Assembly (NCBI GenBank): GCA_009929845.1
Contig: RZZM01000010.1
Location: forward strand, 1 to 37,751
Source: Spartobacteria bacterium
GTDB taxonomy: Bacteria > Verrucomicrobiota > Kiritimatiellia > RZYC01
Direction: 5' to 3'
Length of the DNA stretch: 37,751 nucleotides
Position numbers and translations under genes: made by a program. Shown piece by piece: positions 8,161 through 16,859 of this stretch; position 1 is the stretch's first letter; each line of letters begins with the position of its first letter. The notes beneath the pieces were generated by a model, which saw only the letters and a program-made list of their open reading frames with translations, had not been told where the DNA came from and did no database searches.

Positions 8161-9188
8161 AGAAATTCCTGAACACGCTGTTTGTTACCACGCAGGGCGC
8201 TTATCTCAACAAGGAGGGAGAATCCGTCGTCGTTTCCATAGAAAAGACCGTGCGGTTGCGCGTGCCGATCCATACGCTTGGCGGTATCGTCTGCTTTGGA
8301 AATGTCCTCTGCAGCCCTTTTCTGATGGCACATTGCGCGCAAAATCAAGTGCTCATCAGCTTTCTGACCGAAAACGGTCGTTTTCTGGCCCGAGTGACCG
8401 GCAAGGTGTCCGGCAATGTCCGTTTGCGTCGCGCGCAATATCGCATGGCTGACGATGAGGCGATCCGCCTGACGTTGGCGAAAACTTTTGTTTGCGCCAA
8501 AATTGCCAATGCGCGAACGGTCCTGCAGCGTGCGCTTCGCGATCATGCCGACAAACTCGAAGACGATCCCTTCACGCCTGTCATCCTTCGCCTGAGCCGC
8601 GTTATCGATGCTGTGCGCAGTGTCGATAACATGGAATCCTTGCGCGGCTGCGAAGGCGATGCGGGCCGCGAGTACTTTGGTGTCTTTGATCACATGATCA
8701 CCGCCGGGAAGCCGGAGCTGAGTTTTTCGGCGCGCAATCGACGGCCCCCCACCGATCCGGTTAATGCGCTGTTGTCTTTCATCTATGTGCTGCTTGCGCA
8801 CGATTGCGCGGGCGCGCTTGAAGCCGTCGGACTCGATCCCCAGGTGGGCTTTCTGCACAGTGATCGGCCCGGACGCGCCGGCCTGGCCCTTGACCTGATG
8901 GAAGAGTTCCGTCCGTTCTTTGCTGATCGTCTGGTGTTGTCACTCATCAACTTAAAGCAAATTAACGCCAGGGGGTTCACATCCACTGAAAGTGGCGCGG
9001 TGGAAATGAACGATGCGACGCGCAAAGAAGTACTGACCGCTTACCAATCCCGCAAACAAGATGAACTCCGGCATCCCTATTTAAATGAACCCGTGCCCAT
9101 CGGGATGCTGATGTTCGCGCAGGCGTTGCTCATGGCGCGTTATATCCGTGGTGATCTGGATGGCTATCCCGCATTCTTCTGGAGGTAA
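8157..9188 (+). CDS. cas1: Cas1 integrase, type I-C
   Basis: Cas1 is the metal-dependent integrase that inserts new spacers at the leader end of the array. The 343-residue length is typical for I-C. Metal-binding residues are visible as E166 (RGCEGDAGREYF), H234 (GFLHSDRPGR) and the acidic cluster in LALDLMEEFRP (D246 to E250). The N-terminus MKKFLNTLFVTTQGAYL is the usual beta-sandwich opening of subtype I-C. ATG 8157 overlaps the cas4 stop, and cas2 follows after 6 bases. No truncation or missing residue was seen, so the adaptation module looks functional. Confidence 0.96.
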   Translation: MKKFLNTLFVTTQGAYLNKEGESVVVSIEKTVRLRVPIHTLGGIVCFGNVLCSPFLMAHCAQNQVLISFLTENGRFLARVTGKVSGNVRLRRAQYRMADDEAIRLTLAKTFVCAKIANARTVLQRALRDHADKLEDDPFTPVILRLSRVIDAVRSVDNMESLRGCEGDAGREYFGVFDHMITAGKPELSFSARNRRPPTDPVNALLSFIYVLLAHDCAGALEAVGLDPQVGFLHSDRPGRAGLALDLMEEFRPFFADRLVLSLINLKQINARGFTSTESGAVEMNDATRKEVLTAYQSRKQDELRHPYLNEPVPIGMLMFAQALLMARYIRGDLDGYPAFFWR

Positions 9189-9194
9189 TCTGTT

Positions 9195-9488
9195 ATGATG
9201 GTACTGGTAAGCTACGATGTCTCGACCATTGATAAAGCCGGACGCGCCCGACTGCGCAGAATCGCCAAAATTTGCCTCAACTATGGACAACGCGTTCAGA
9301 ATTCTGTTTTTGAGTGCGATGTCGATCCTGGCCAGTGGGTCAAGCTCAAGAATCAGTTGGAAAGAATCTACGATCCCGGCTCAGACAGCCTGCGTTATTA
9401 CTATTTGGGCTCCAACTGGCAAAGAAGGGTTGAACATCAAGGAGCCAAACCCACATTGGATATTCGAAATGATCCACTTATCATATGA
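9195..9488 (+). CDS. cas2: Cas2, adaptation complex subunit
   Basis: Cas2 dimers bridge two Cas1 dimers in the integration complex. The 97-residue protein shows the ferredoxin-like fold signature MVLVSYDVST (aspartate 8) followed by GRARLRRIAKICLNYGQRVQNSVFEC, and the NWQRRVEHQG tail common to subtype I-C. GGAGG at 9181-9185, overlapping the end of cas1, serves as ribosome site. Either of two adjacent ATG codons (9195 or 9198) could be used. It is the last cas gene, and the CRISPR leader follows directly. Confidence 0.95.
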   Translation: MMVLVSYDVSTIDKAGRARLRRIAKICLNYGQRVQNSVFECDVDPGQWVKLKNQLERIYDPGSDSLRYYYLGSNWQRRVEHQGAKPTLDIRNDPLII

Positions 9489-9723
9489 TGCTGTTCCGGC
9501 CCTTTGCACTGCACTGCGCCCTCATTTTTTTGTGTCCGCGAACCTGTATCACTCATGGAATGCCCGGTCGGTTCGCGGAAAAACATAACACGTTCATTGA
9601 CAATTGAATACGCATTATCAAAAAACCGGATGCTTGATTATTGCGATCAAATTATGGAAATCATTTTCGGTTCGTGCATTTCATGATATTGACCTCTACA
9701 GCGCAAACACTTATATTATGACT
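9489..9723 (+). promoter_or_regulatory. CRISPR leader
   Basis: A 235-base AT-richer stretch between cas2 and the first repeat. The repeats end in ATTGAAAC, the conserved 3' end of the type I-C repeat, so the array is read left to right and this side is the leader. It contains an exact inverted repeat TCCGCGAACC (9535-9544) / GGTTCGCGGA (9570-9579), flanked by T and A runs that would extend the stem. This is a candidate adaptation-factor site or hairpin. Short frames crossing it have no ribosome sites. Confidence 0.8.
9689..9717 (+). promoter_or_regulatory. predicted promoter of the CRISPR array
   Basis: TTGACC (9689-9694) and TATATT (9712-9717) are separated by 17 bases, a near-consensus sigma-70 arrangement. 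Transcription would start around 9724, the first base of the first repeat, so pre-crRNA would begin with almost no leader RNA. Confidence 0.65.
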
Positions 9724-12700
9724 GTCGCCCCCCTCGCGGGGGCGTGGATTGAAACAGCCATTCTGTACCCGGCTTGTTGACGGGCGAGTCGCCCCCCTCG
9801 CGGGGGCGTGGATTGAAACGTGCCTGTGCTTGTTGAGGATACCGCCACAACGGAGTCGCCCCCCTCGCGGGGGCGTGGATTGAAACACTTCATCAATGGC
9901 AATCGTTTTTGTGGCCTTCTGTCGCCCCCCTCGCGGGGGCGTGGATTGAAACATTCAGCATCAGCAAAGACTTGCCCTGCGCTGGGTCGCCCCCCTCGCG
10001 GGGGCGTGGATTGAAACTTTACATTCTTGTTAGTCGTTAGCTGTCCGTTAGTCGCCCCCCTCGCGGGGGCGTGGATTGAAACATAAACAAGGTGAACCCC
10101 AGCGACTTCACCGCGTCGCCCCCCTCGCGGGGGCGTGGATTGAAACTCGTTATCCATTTCCCTTACTCCTTTTTTTGGTTGTCGCCCCCCTCGCGGGGGC
10201 GTGGATTGAAACAGGACGCCCCAGTCCAGTGCGCTTGAGCCGTTGAGGTCGCCCCCCTCGCGGGGGCGTGGATTGAAACTATTTTGACAGGGAACGGGTT
10301 ACAAATGCGCCTGGTCGCCCCCCTCGCGGGGGCGTGGATTGAAACGACCTCCGTTGTAGCAGTATCCTCAACAAGTAGTCGCCCCCCTCGCGGGGGCGTG
10401 GATTGAAACGCCGGCAAGCCATATCTCCCGGTCCAGCCTGTGTCGCCCCCCTCGCGGGGGCGTGGATTGAAACATACGCCGTTCCTTTTCTCCGCGTGCA
10501 GGATGCGTCGCCCCCCTCGCGGGGGCGTGGATTGAAACCGTGGCCGCTGTCCATGTCAAAAATAAAGCCCGTCGCCCCCCTCGCGGGGGCGTGGATTGAA
10601 ACTTTTGCCACCCCTTAACCTGTGCGCAACCCTCGGTCGCCCCCCTCGCGGGGGCGTGGATTGAAACTTTATTATCGCAATTATTACACGGTCAATTACA
10701 GTCGCCCCCCTCGCGGGGGCGTGGATTGAAACAGATGGTTGGTTGTCGAGTCAGCCGCCGCCCATGTCGCCCCCCTCGCGGGGGCGTGGATTGAAACGCG
10801 AGCGCAGCAATAGACCTTGCAGGCTTGTCGAGTCGCCCCCCTCGCGGGGGCGTGGATTGAAACCCGGTCAAGCCTGTCCACGTCTGCAAAGTATATCGTC
10901 GCCCCCCTCGCGGGGGCGTGGATTGAAACGGATGCTGGCGGGACGCAAACGCGACGTGCGAGTCGCCCCCCTCGCGGGGGCGTGGATTGAAACAGCACTG
11001 CATCAGCAAGGGATGGATCGCGTGGGGTCGCCCCCCTCGCGGGGGCGTGGATTGAAACACGCGCGCATGCCGGGGGCCGACCTTGTCACGGTCGCCCCCC
11101 TCGCGGGGGCGTGGATTGAAACCTGTTCGCGCTGCGGGGTGATGAGCGAGGCGACGTCGCCCCCCTCGCGGGGGCGTGGATTGAAACTGAAACTGCCGGA
11201 CGACGCGGATGTAAACTCCGTCGCCCCCCTCGCGGGGGCGTGGATTGAAACTTCGACGTATGGCCCGCCGGCGCGCAAGTCCAGTAGTCGCCCCCCTCGC
11301 GGGGGCGTGGATTGAAACTACGGCGACACGTTGCTGTTCACCTCCGACAACGTCGCCCCCCTCGCGGGGGCGTGGATTGAAACACCCACAAAAGCGCGTT
11401 TGAGTGGGTTGGTCTGGGTCGCCCCCCTCGCGGGGGCGTGGATTGAAACGCCAAATGCATTATTATTATACCCACCAACAGCCGTCGCCCCCCTCGCGGG
11501 GGCGTGGATTGAAACGTATACAAACGCACTGACGCTTCGCGGGGACTTGTCGCCCCCCTCGCGGGGGCGTGGATTGAAACAGCTCGTCGCGCTCTGACGG
11601 ACTGAGAGAAACGTCGCCCCCCTCGCGGGGGCGTGGATTGAAACTTGGCTTAACAAATTGATGTGTCCACGGCGCTGGTCGCCCCCCTCGCGGGGGCGTG
11701 GATTGAAACGTGCCGTTCAGGTACAGGCCCCCGGAAGCGTAGGTCGCCCCCCTCGCGGGGGCGTGGATTGAAACAACGGCAAGACGGAAGATGCCACAAA
11801 TACGGTGTCGCCCCCCTCGCGGGGGCGTGGATTGAAACCCGGTCAAGCCTGTCAACGTCTGCAAAGTATATCGTCGCCCCCCTCGCGGGGGCGTGGATTG
11901 AAACACCGATCCAGCGAACCCCGCCGATTTCTGTTTCGTCGCCCCCCTCGCGGGGGCGTGGATTGAAACGGCGCAAGCCCTGAAGCGATAACCATCGTAC
12001 CGAAGTCGCCCCCCTCGCGGGGGCGTGGATTGAAACACGGTCGGCGTTGCCCAGACTTGTGCACTCAAGTGTCGCCCCCCTCGCGGGGGCGTGGATTGAA
12101 ACCCGTCTACCTCACGCCATACGGGGTCGAAGTCCTTGTCGCCCCCCTCGCGGGGGCGTGGATTGAAACGCCGGTCAAGCCTGTCAACGTCTGCAAAGTA
12201 TATCGTCGCCCCCCTCGCGGGGGCGTGGATTGAAACGAGCCAGCGCTTATATTGGCTTGCGCTCATATGTCGCCCCCCTCGCGGGGGCGTGGATTGAAAC
12301 CGGTCAGTATAGATGTTATGCCAGCGGAATCAGGTCGCCCCCCTCGCGGGGGCGTGGATTGAAACTGTGATCAGACCGTATTTGATTGGGAGGTGTAGGT
12401 CGCCCCCCTCGCGGGGGCGTGGATTGAAACGCGCCGGGCCGCTCTCAATCATTAGATATATGTAGTCGCCCCCCTCGCGGGGGCGTGGATTGAAACTCTG
12501 CCTGCCGGTACATAAGCCAGACCGACCACCGTCGCCCCCCTCGCGGGGGCGTGGATTGAAACCTATTGGAGAAGACGGCAGCGCGATTGCCTAAGTCGCC
12601 CCCCTCGCGGGGGCGTGGATTGAAACTAACATCGGCAAGATATGAGGGGCCATAAAATGTCGCCCCCCTCGCGGGGGCGTGGATTGAAACGTCCACACGC

Positions 12701-14262
12701 TGCCGTCCCATGTCAGCACATCGTCGCCCCCCTCGCGGGGGCGTGGATTGAAACGTCACGGGGACCGGGTGGACCAACATGCAGATATGTCGCCCCCCTC
12801 GCGGGGGCGTGGATTGAAACGACAGTAAGTGGAGGGAGGAGTAACTCTGCGTCGGTCGCCCCCCTCGCGGGGGCGTGGATTGAAACAAATGTGTTGCTCA
12901 TGGTATGGTGGCCCTTCTTGGTCGCCCCCCTCGCGGGGGCGTGGATTGAAACACCGTGTGCGAGCACATAGTCGCTATCAGCGTCGTCGCCCCCCTCGCG
13001 GGGGCGTGGATTGAAACAGATGCGCGCGCGGTCCTTCGCGTGCCGGGATGGTCGCCCCCCTCGCGGGGGCGTGGATTGAAACAGGTGTGTGGGTGTTCAC
13101 GATGGGGGAATACGAAGTCGCCCCCCTCGCGGGGGCGTGGATTGAAACTTCTTTCAACAACTGGACAAATCCAAACATAGACGTCGCCCCCCTCGCGGGG
13201 GCGTGGATTGAAACCTTTGACATTCGAGGCGTGGAACTATGGCACCGGTCGCCCCCCTCGCGGGGGCGTGGATTGAAACCTCGTCACCTGTTCGCCTTAT
13301 CTCGCCGCAACATGGTCGCCCCCCTCGCGGGGGCGTGGATTGAAACTTTTAGATGACGTGGGCCGTAACCGCCTATGGATTGTCGCCCCCCTCGCGGGGG
13401 CGTGGATTGAAACTTTCCTGCGATTAAGCAGGATGTTGGAATAACAGTCGCCCCCCTCGCGGGGGCGTGGATTGAAACAAAGGGTGCAGAAAACGCAATG
13501 TGTATCAAGCGTCGCCCCCCTCGCGGGGGCGTGGATTGAAACGAGTGGTGTAAACACGCGCACTGCGAGCTGTGGGGGTCGCCCCCCTCGCGGGGGCGTG
13601 GATTGAAACGTTTTAGTGGCATTTGTACCCTGGGCGGTGGCCGGGTCGCCCCCCTCGCGGGGGCGTGGATTGAAACATGTTATGGATGTTCCGGGTCGGG
13701 GAAATGGTCGTCGCCCCCCTCGCGGGGGCGTGGATTGAAACGAGCGCAGCGGTAGTGACAAACATCTACGTGGTCGCCCCCCTCGCGGGGGCGTGGATTG
13801 AAACGTACTGTCTGTACTACACATACGACCGGACTAAGTCGCCCCCCTCGCGGGGGCGTGGATTGAAACAGCAGGTACTAATAATTTAACAACCTAAAGC
13901 CCGTCGCCCCCCTCGCGGGGGCGTGGATTGAAACAGAAGCTTTTTAACCGCCTCACCAAGGCGGAAAGTCGCCCCCCTCGCGGGGGCGTGGATTGAAACT
14001 CCGCGGAAAAACGTGGGAAAACAGCGGCGTGTACGTCGCCCCCCTCGCGGGGGCGTGGATTGAAACGTCGTAGGTTTGGTATGCGGTTACATCATTGGTG
14101 TCGCCCCCCTCGCGGGGGCGTGGATTGAAACACCGCGTCACAAAGCACGAGCCGATTGACAATGGGTCGCCCCCCTCGCGGGGGCGTGGATTGAAACAAA
14201 CCTATCGGATGTGGACGCGCCGGACCCGACGTCGCCCCCCTCGCGGGGGCGTGGATTGAAAC
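9724..14262 (+). CRISPR. type I-C CRISPR array, 70 repeats and 69 spacers
   Basis: A 32-base repeat beginning GTCGCCCCCC and ending GTGGATTGAAAC is present 70 times by hand count, with spacers of 31-35 bases. All copies I read are identical, including the last at 14231-14262. Repeat bases 3-9 (CGCCCCC) pair with 15-21 (GGGGGCG) over a 5-base loop. Cleavage at the stem base would leave the 11-nt handle TGGATTGAAAC, as known for Cas5c processing. Spacers 18 (10864-10897), 33 (11839-11872) and 38 (12170-12204) are near copies. Spacers 2 (9820-9854) and 10 (10346-10377) overlap as near reverse complements. No spacer visibly matches the rest of this window. Open frames over the array on both strands are repeat read-through, not genes. 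Confidence 0.99.
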
Positions 14263-14345
14263 GAGTGCCCGGCGACGGAATACGCGGTCCAGGCCGGATG
14301 CGTGTGATTTCGATGGTGGTTTTCTGATCTATCAGGCGCCGGATT

Positions 14346-14363
14346 GCACAGATTGCGCAGATT
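14346..14363 (+). repeat. two-unit 9-nt repeat GCRCAGATT in the array-distal intergenic region
   Basis: GCACAGATT (14346-14354) is followed directly by GCGCAGATT (14355-14363). The unit has the same 9-base period as the AGGAT-type run at 588-614. Between the last CRISPR repeat and about 14488 I see no gene. The 30 or so bases after the last repeat could be an orphan spacer, but no repeat closes it. Confidence 0.4.
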
Positions 14364-14488
14364 TCTTTTTGTTGTTTTTGTGGATGGGCGGTTGGCGACC
14401 GCGTATACCGATGGCTCTACAGGGCAGCCGAAGTCGGCGACTTCACGCCGTACGCGCAGCCGATGCCGGAGCTGGGGATGTGAGTTGG

Positions 14489-14683
14489 GCTGAGGCGCCG
14501 GTGGTGACGCAGCAGTTTGAAGTCATCAAAGCGATCGCCTCACTCACCCTAACCAATCTGTCCCGCACGTATGACGGCACGCCGAAGGCGGCCACCATCA
14601 TCTCCGTGCCCTCCGTGTCCTCCGTGGTAAACTATAAGAACAGCACCTGCGCCCCTATCGCGGTCGGCAGCTACACGTGCGTC
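14489..14683 (+). pseudogene. remnant of an MBG-type repeat surface protein
   Basis: The + frame contains ASLTLTNLSRTYDGTPKAAT, followed by a stretch ending APIAVGSYTCV. This matches the pattern of MBG domains (L-x-x-TYDGT-x-K-x-AT ... AP-x-x-x-GSYTV) found in tandem in long adhesin-like secreted proteins. Only one repeat remains. Upstream the frame loses any family resemblance, and downstream it collides with the 3' end of the histidine kinase on the other strand. There is no start codon with a ribosome site. It is best read as debris of a larger gene cut by a deletion or insertion next to the array. Confidence 0.5.
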
Positions 14684-15920
14684 AGCGCAAGGCCTTTTGC
14701 AGGACGTCCTTCAGGCTTTCCCGGTTGTAGGGTTTCTGGATGAAGCCGACCTCTACATCGGGCAATTGTTGCTTGATCTGGCTCTCGCTGTATCCGCTCA
14801 TCATGATGACCGGTACGTCGGGTTTGATTTCCCGCAGTTCCTGAAGGGTGGCGATTCCGTCCTTGCGTGCCATGGCCACGTCCAGCATAACACAGTCAAT
14901 CTCCGTGTGCCCCTCTTTGAAGATGGCGACAGCCTCGTCGCCGTCTCCGGCGGTAATGACCGTGAACCCGAGCTTGTTGAGCATGCGCTCCCCGACGGTG
15001 AGGATGGTCGCCTCATCATCGACCAGCAGGATAATGCCGTGTTCGCCCCAGGGCGCTTCCGCGTCCTGACCGGCGGCGGACTCCGGCGGAACCAGCGCGG
15101 GAAACAGGATGCGGTACCCGCTGCCGCTTCCCGGCCCGTGGATCATTTTTATGGTCCCCTTGTGGGCCCGCGTGATGGCGATGACAACCGCCATGCCCAG
15201 GTCCTTTCCCGCATTCTTTTCCGTATAGGAGGGGTGTTCCTTTGAGGGGGCTGTTTCGGGAAGGCGATGGACCACTTCGACATAGACGTAGCGTCCCGGG
15301 TGGAGGCCTTCTTCGCTGAAGGTTTCGCGAAGGTAGTCTTCGTCGCAATGCATCGCGCCGGTGTTGAGACGGATTTCGCCCGGTCGCGCGCCGATTTCAT
15401 CGGCGGCATTGATCAGCATGTTCATGATGATCTGGCTGAGCTGAACGGGGTCCGCCGCAATCCGGGGCAGGTGGTCGTTCATATCCTCGCGCAGTTCAAT
15501 GTTCTTGGAGATCAGTGCGTGGGCCAGGTTGGTCATCCCCTTGATGACCTGGTTGATCTCAATCTCCCGGACGCCGCCGGGTTTTCCCGCATAGGCCATC
15601 ATCTGCCGGCACAGGTCGGAGGCGCGGTTGGCGCACAGGATGATGTCGTCCACCACACTGTGCAGGGGGGAGAACACGGGGATGTCGTCCGAGATCAATT
15701 CCGCATTCCCCAGGACGCCCATCAGCAGGTTGTTGAAATCATGGGCAATGCCGCCCCACATCATCTCGAGGGTTTCCAACTTCTGTGCGCTGACCACGCG
15801 CTGGTCGACAGCCTGGCGTTCACTGCGCAGTTGTTGGAGTTCCGCCTCCAGCTCCGCGACGCGGTCCGGCAGGCGGGTATCCTGGTCTTCCCTGTTTGTA
15901 TGGATGTTTTCCTGAGTCAT
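14682..15920 (-). CDS. hybrid histidine kinase / receiver protein with degenerate ATP-binding motif
   Basis: A 412-residue soluble protein with no sensor or membrane segment. An N-terminal coiled coil (about 18-45) leads into a HisKA dimerisation helix with GGIAHDFNNLL (H60). A HATPase region follows with the N box NMLINAADEIG (N171), and then a receiver domain with acidic D301/D302, phospho-acceptor D347 (VMLDVAM) and K396 (QKPY). At the G1 position, where related kinases have SDTGxGM, this protein reads VVHRLPETAP. The ATP lid is also altered (HPSYTEKN for DPFFTTK), and G2 is GKDLGMAVV. ATP binding is therefore doubtful; it may act as a phosphatase, a phosphotransfer scaffold or a pseudokinase. 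GGGAGGA precedes the start at 15920. Confidence 0.85.
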   Translation of the reverse strand: MTQENIHTNREDQDTRLPDRVAELEAELQQLRSERQAVDQRVVSAQKLETLEMMWGGIAHDFNNLLMGVLGNAELISDDIPVFSPLHSVVDDIILCANRASDLCRQMMAYAGKPGGVREIEINQVIKGMTNLAHALISKNIELREDMNDHLPRIAADPVQLSQIIMNMLINAADEIGARPGEIRLNTGAMHCDEDYLRETFSEEGLHPGRYVYVEVVHRLPETAPSKEHPSYTEKNAGKDLGMAVVIAITRAHKGTIKMIHGPGSGSGYRILFPALVPPESAAGQDAEAPWGEHGIILLVDDEATILTVGERMLNKLGFTVITAGDGDEAVAIFKEGHTEIDCVMLDVAMARKDGIATLQELREIKPDVPVIMMSGYSESQIKQQLPDVEVGFIQKPYNRESLKDVLQKALR

Positions 15921-15976
15921 GGTTGTATCCTCCCGAAAGTATAGGCGCCTCTTCGAAAAAGGAAAGCGCTGACTGT

Positions 15977-16525
15977 TCAGTAGGACAAAGTTTCAGCGGG
16001 GTGCTTTGCCGGGGCCGGGGTAGGCAGCGGATGGTCGATGAAGACGCCGTTGTCCGTCAGGGCGCAGGTCAGCCCGCCCTGCTGACAGATAGACTGGATA
16101 GCGTCAAGCGCCGATACTTCCTGCAACTGAATGGTGATCTGGGGGTATTCACGAAAGCTGTAGATGCTGGTCCGGTCCTCCTGCTGGAGCGCGGCCCCGA
16201 GGACAATGTTGCAGCCTTCCCGGTCTGGCGCCTGCGCCTGGATCATCGTGTTGAGCTTCTCGAAACACGCGTCAATCGATTCGTTGGTGAAATCGACGTG
16301 CGGGAGGATGATGTTTGAAAGGGCGCTTTTCCCGGACGTGGCGGATGTGGTTTCCACGACCTCCAGCGTCAGTATCCACTCGCCGAGTTCAATTTGTTCC
16401 CCGTCCTTGAATTCAAACGGACCATACGTGGGGCCGAGATTGCCGTGACGCAGTTTGAACGACGCGGCCTCCACCCCGCAAACATATACAAATACCAACA
16501 GCAGGATACCCATGTTCCGTTTCAT
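15977..16525 (-). CDS. secreted protein with secretin/STN-like N-terminal fold
   Basis: 182 residues with a signal peptide (MKRNMGILLLVFVYVCGVEA, cleavage probably near residue 20). The middle and C-terminal part contains NIILPHVDFTNESIDACFEK and, after a spacer, ITIQLQEVSALDAIQSICQQ followed by GLTCALTDNGVFID. This alternation resembles the STN/secretin N-terminal domain in which an amphipathic helix follows I-x-L-x-x-V-x-x-x-D-A-L. Such short periplasmic proteins occur in PVC bacteria without a secretin barrel; their role is unknown. The ribosome site AAGGAAG precedes the start. It lies 56 bases upstream of the kinase gene on the same strand, so the two may be co-transcribed. Confidence 0.6.
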   Translation of the reverse strand: MKRNMGILLLVFVYVCGVEAASFKLRHGNLGPTYGPFEFKDGEQIELGEWILTLEVVETTSATSGKSALSNIILPHVDFTNESIDACFEKLNTMIQAQAPDREGCNIVLGAALQQEDRTSIYSFREYPQITIQLQEVSALDAIQSICQQGGLTCALTDNGVFIDHPLPTPAPAKHPAETLSY

Positions 16526-16605
16526 CTGTTCTTCCTTTCTTTCCGGGGCCGGGTTAATGTTTTCCCGGTCTCACTCAAATACATCTTGCAATACTCTACA
16601 CGCGC

Positions 16606-16620
16606 TGTCAAAAATTGACA
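16606..16620. promoter_or_regulatory. palindromic operator candidate TGTCAA-AAA-TTGACA
   Basis: A perfect 6-base inverted repeat with a 3-base centre lies in the 125-base gap between divergent genes at 16525 (-) and 16651 (+). The right half is also a perfect -35 hexamer (TTGACA), but no good -10 sits 17 bases downstream. It may be a repressor site controlling one or both directions. Confidence 0.4.
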
Positions 16621-16650
16621 GGTAAATAATACAACTCGAGGTGACAGGCG

Positions 16651-16794
16651 ATGATTGGAAAACATGTTAAATTAATTACGTGGATTGGGGTAGTGTTAAT
16701 GTTGTTGGCGATGGTGATCTATGTGATTACGCTGGATGAATCGGAACCGATCCCGCTGCCCGGCGAGGCGCAGACGGAAACGGTAGCGGAGTAG
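16651..16794 (+). CDS. 47-residue single-pass membrane peptide
   Basis: ATG at 16651 is preceded by GAGGTGA (16638-16644). The product begins MIGKHVKLITWIGVVLMLLA and continues MVIYVITLD, giving one strongly hydrophobic segment (about residues 8-28), then an acidic, proline-rich tail ending TETVAE. Hydrophobicity and the ribosome site support a real gene. Function is unknown. It begins a run of three small membrane-protein genes on this strand. Confidence 0.5.
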   Translation: MIGKHVKLITWIGVVLMLLAMVIYVITLDESEPIPLPGEAQTETVAE

Positions 16795-16859
16795 ATCGCG
16801 CCGGGCAGCGCGAACGATTCGCCGTCAGCGTGGAAAACAAAACGCTCAAGGACTGAACG

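Noticed and set aside
9535-9579. Leader inverted repeat as a cas2 terminator
   Set aside because: The T run precedes the stem and an A run follows it, which is the wrong order for an intrinsic terminator on the + strand.
9597-9602. Perfect TTGACA in the leader
   Set aside because: No acceptable -10 hexamer at 16-18 bases; the TTGACC/TATATT pair nearer the array is better.
9661-14162. Many long open frames on both strands across the array
   Set aside because: They repeat the same peptides (such as [10 protein letters not shown] and [10 protein letters not shown]) because the 32-base repeat is translated over and over; they are not genes.
9756-14230. Self-targeting spacers
   Set aside because: By eye none of the 69 spacers matches another part of this window; the rest of the genome could not be checked.
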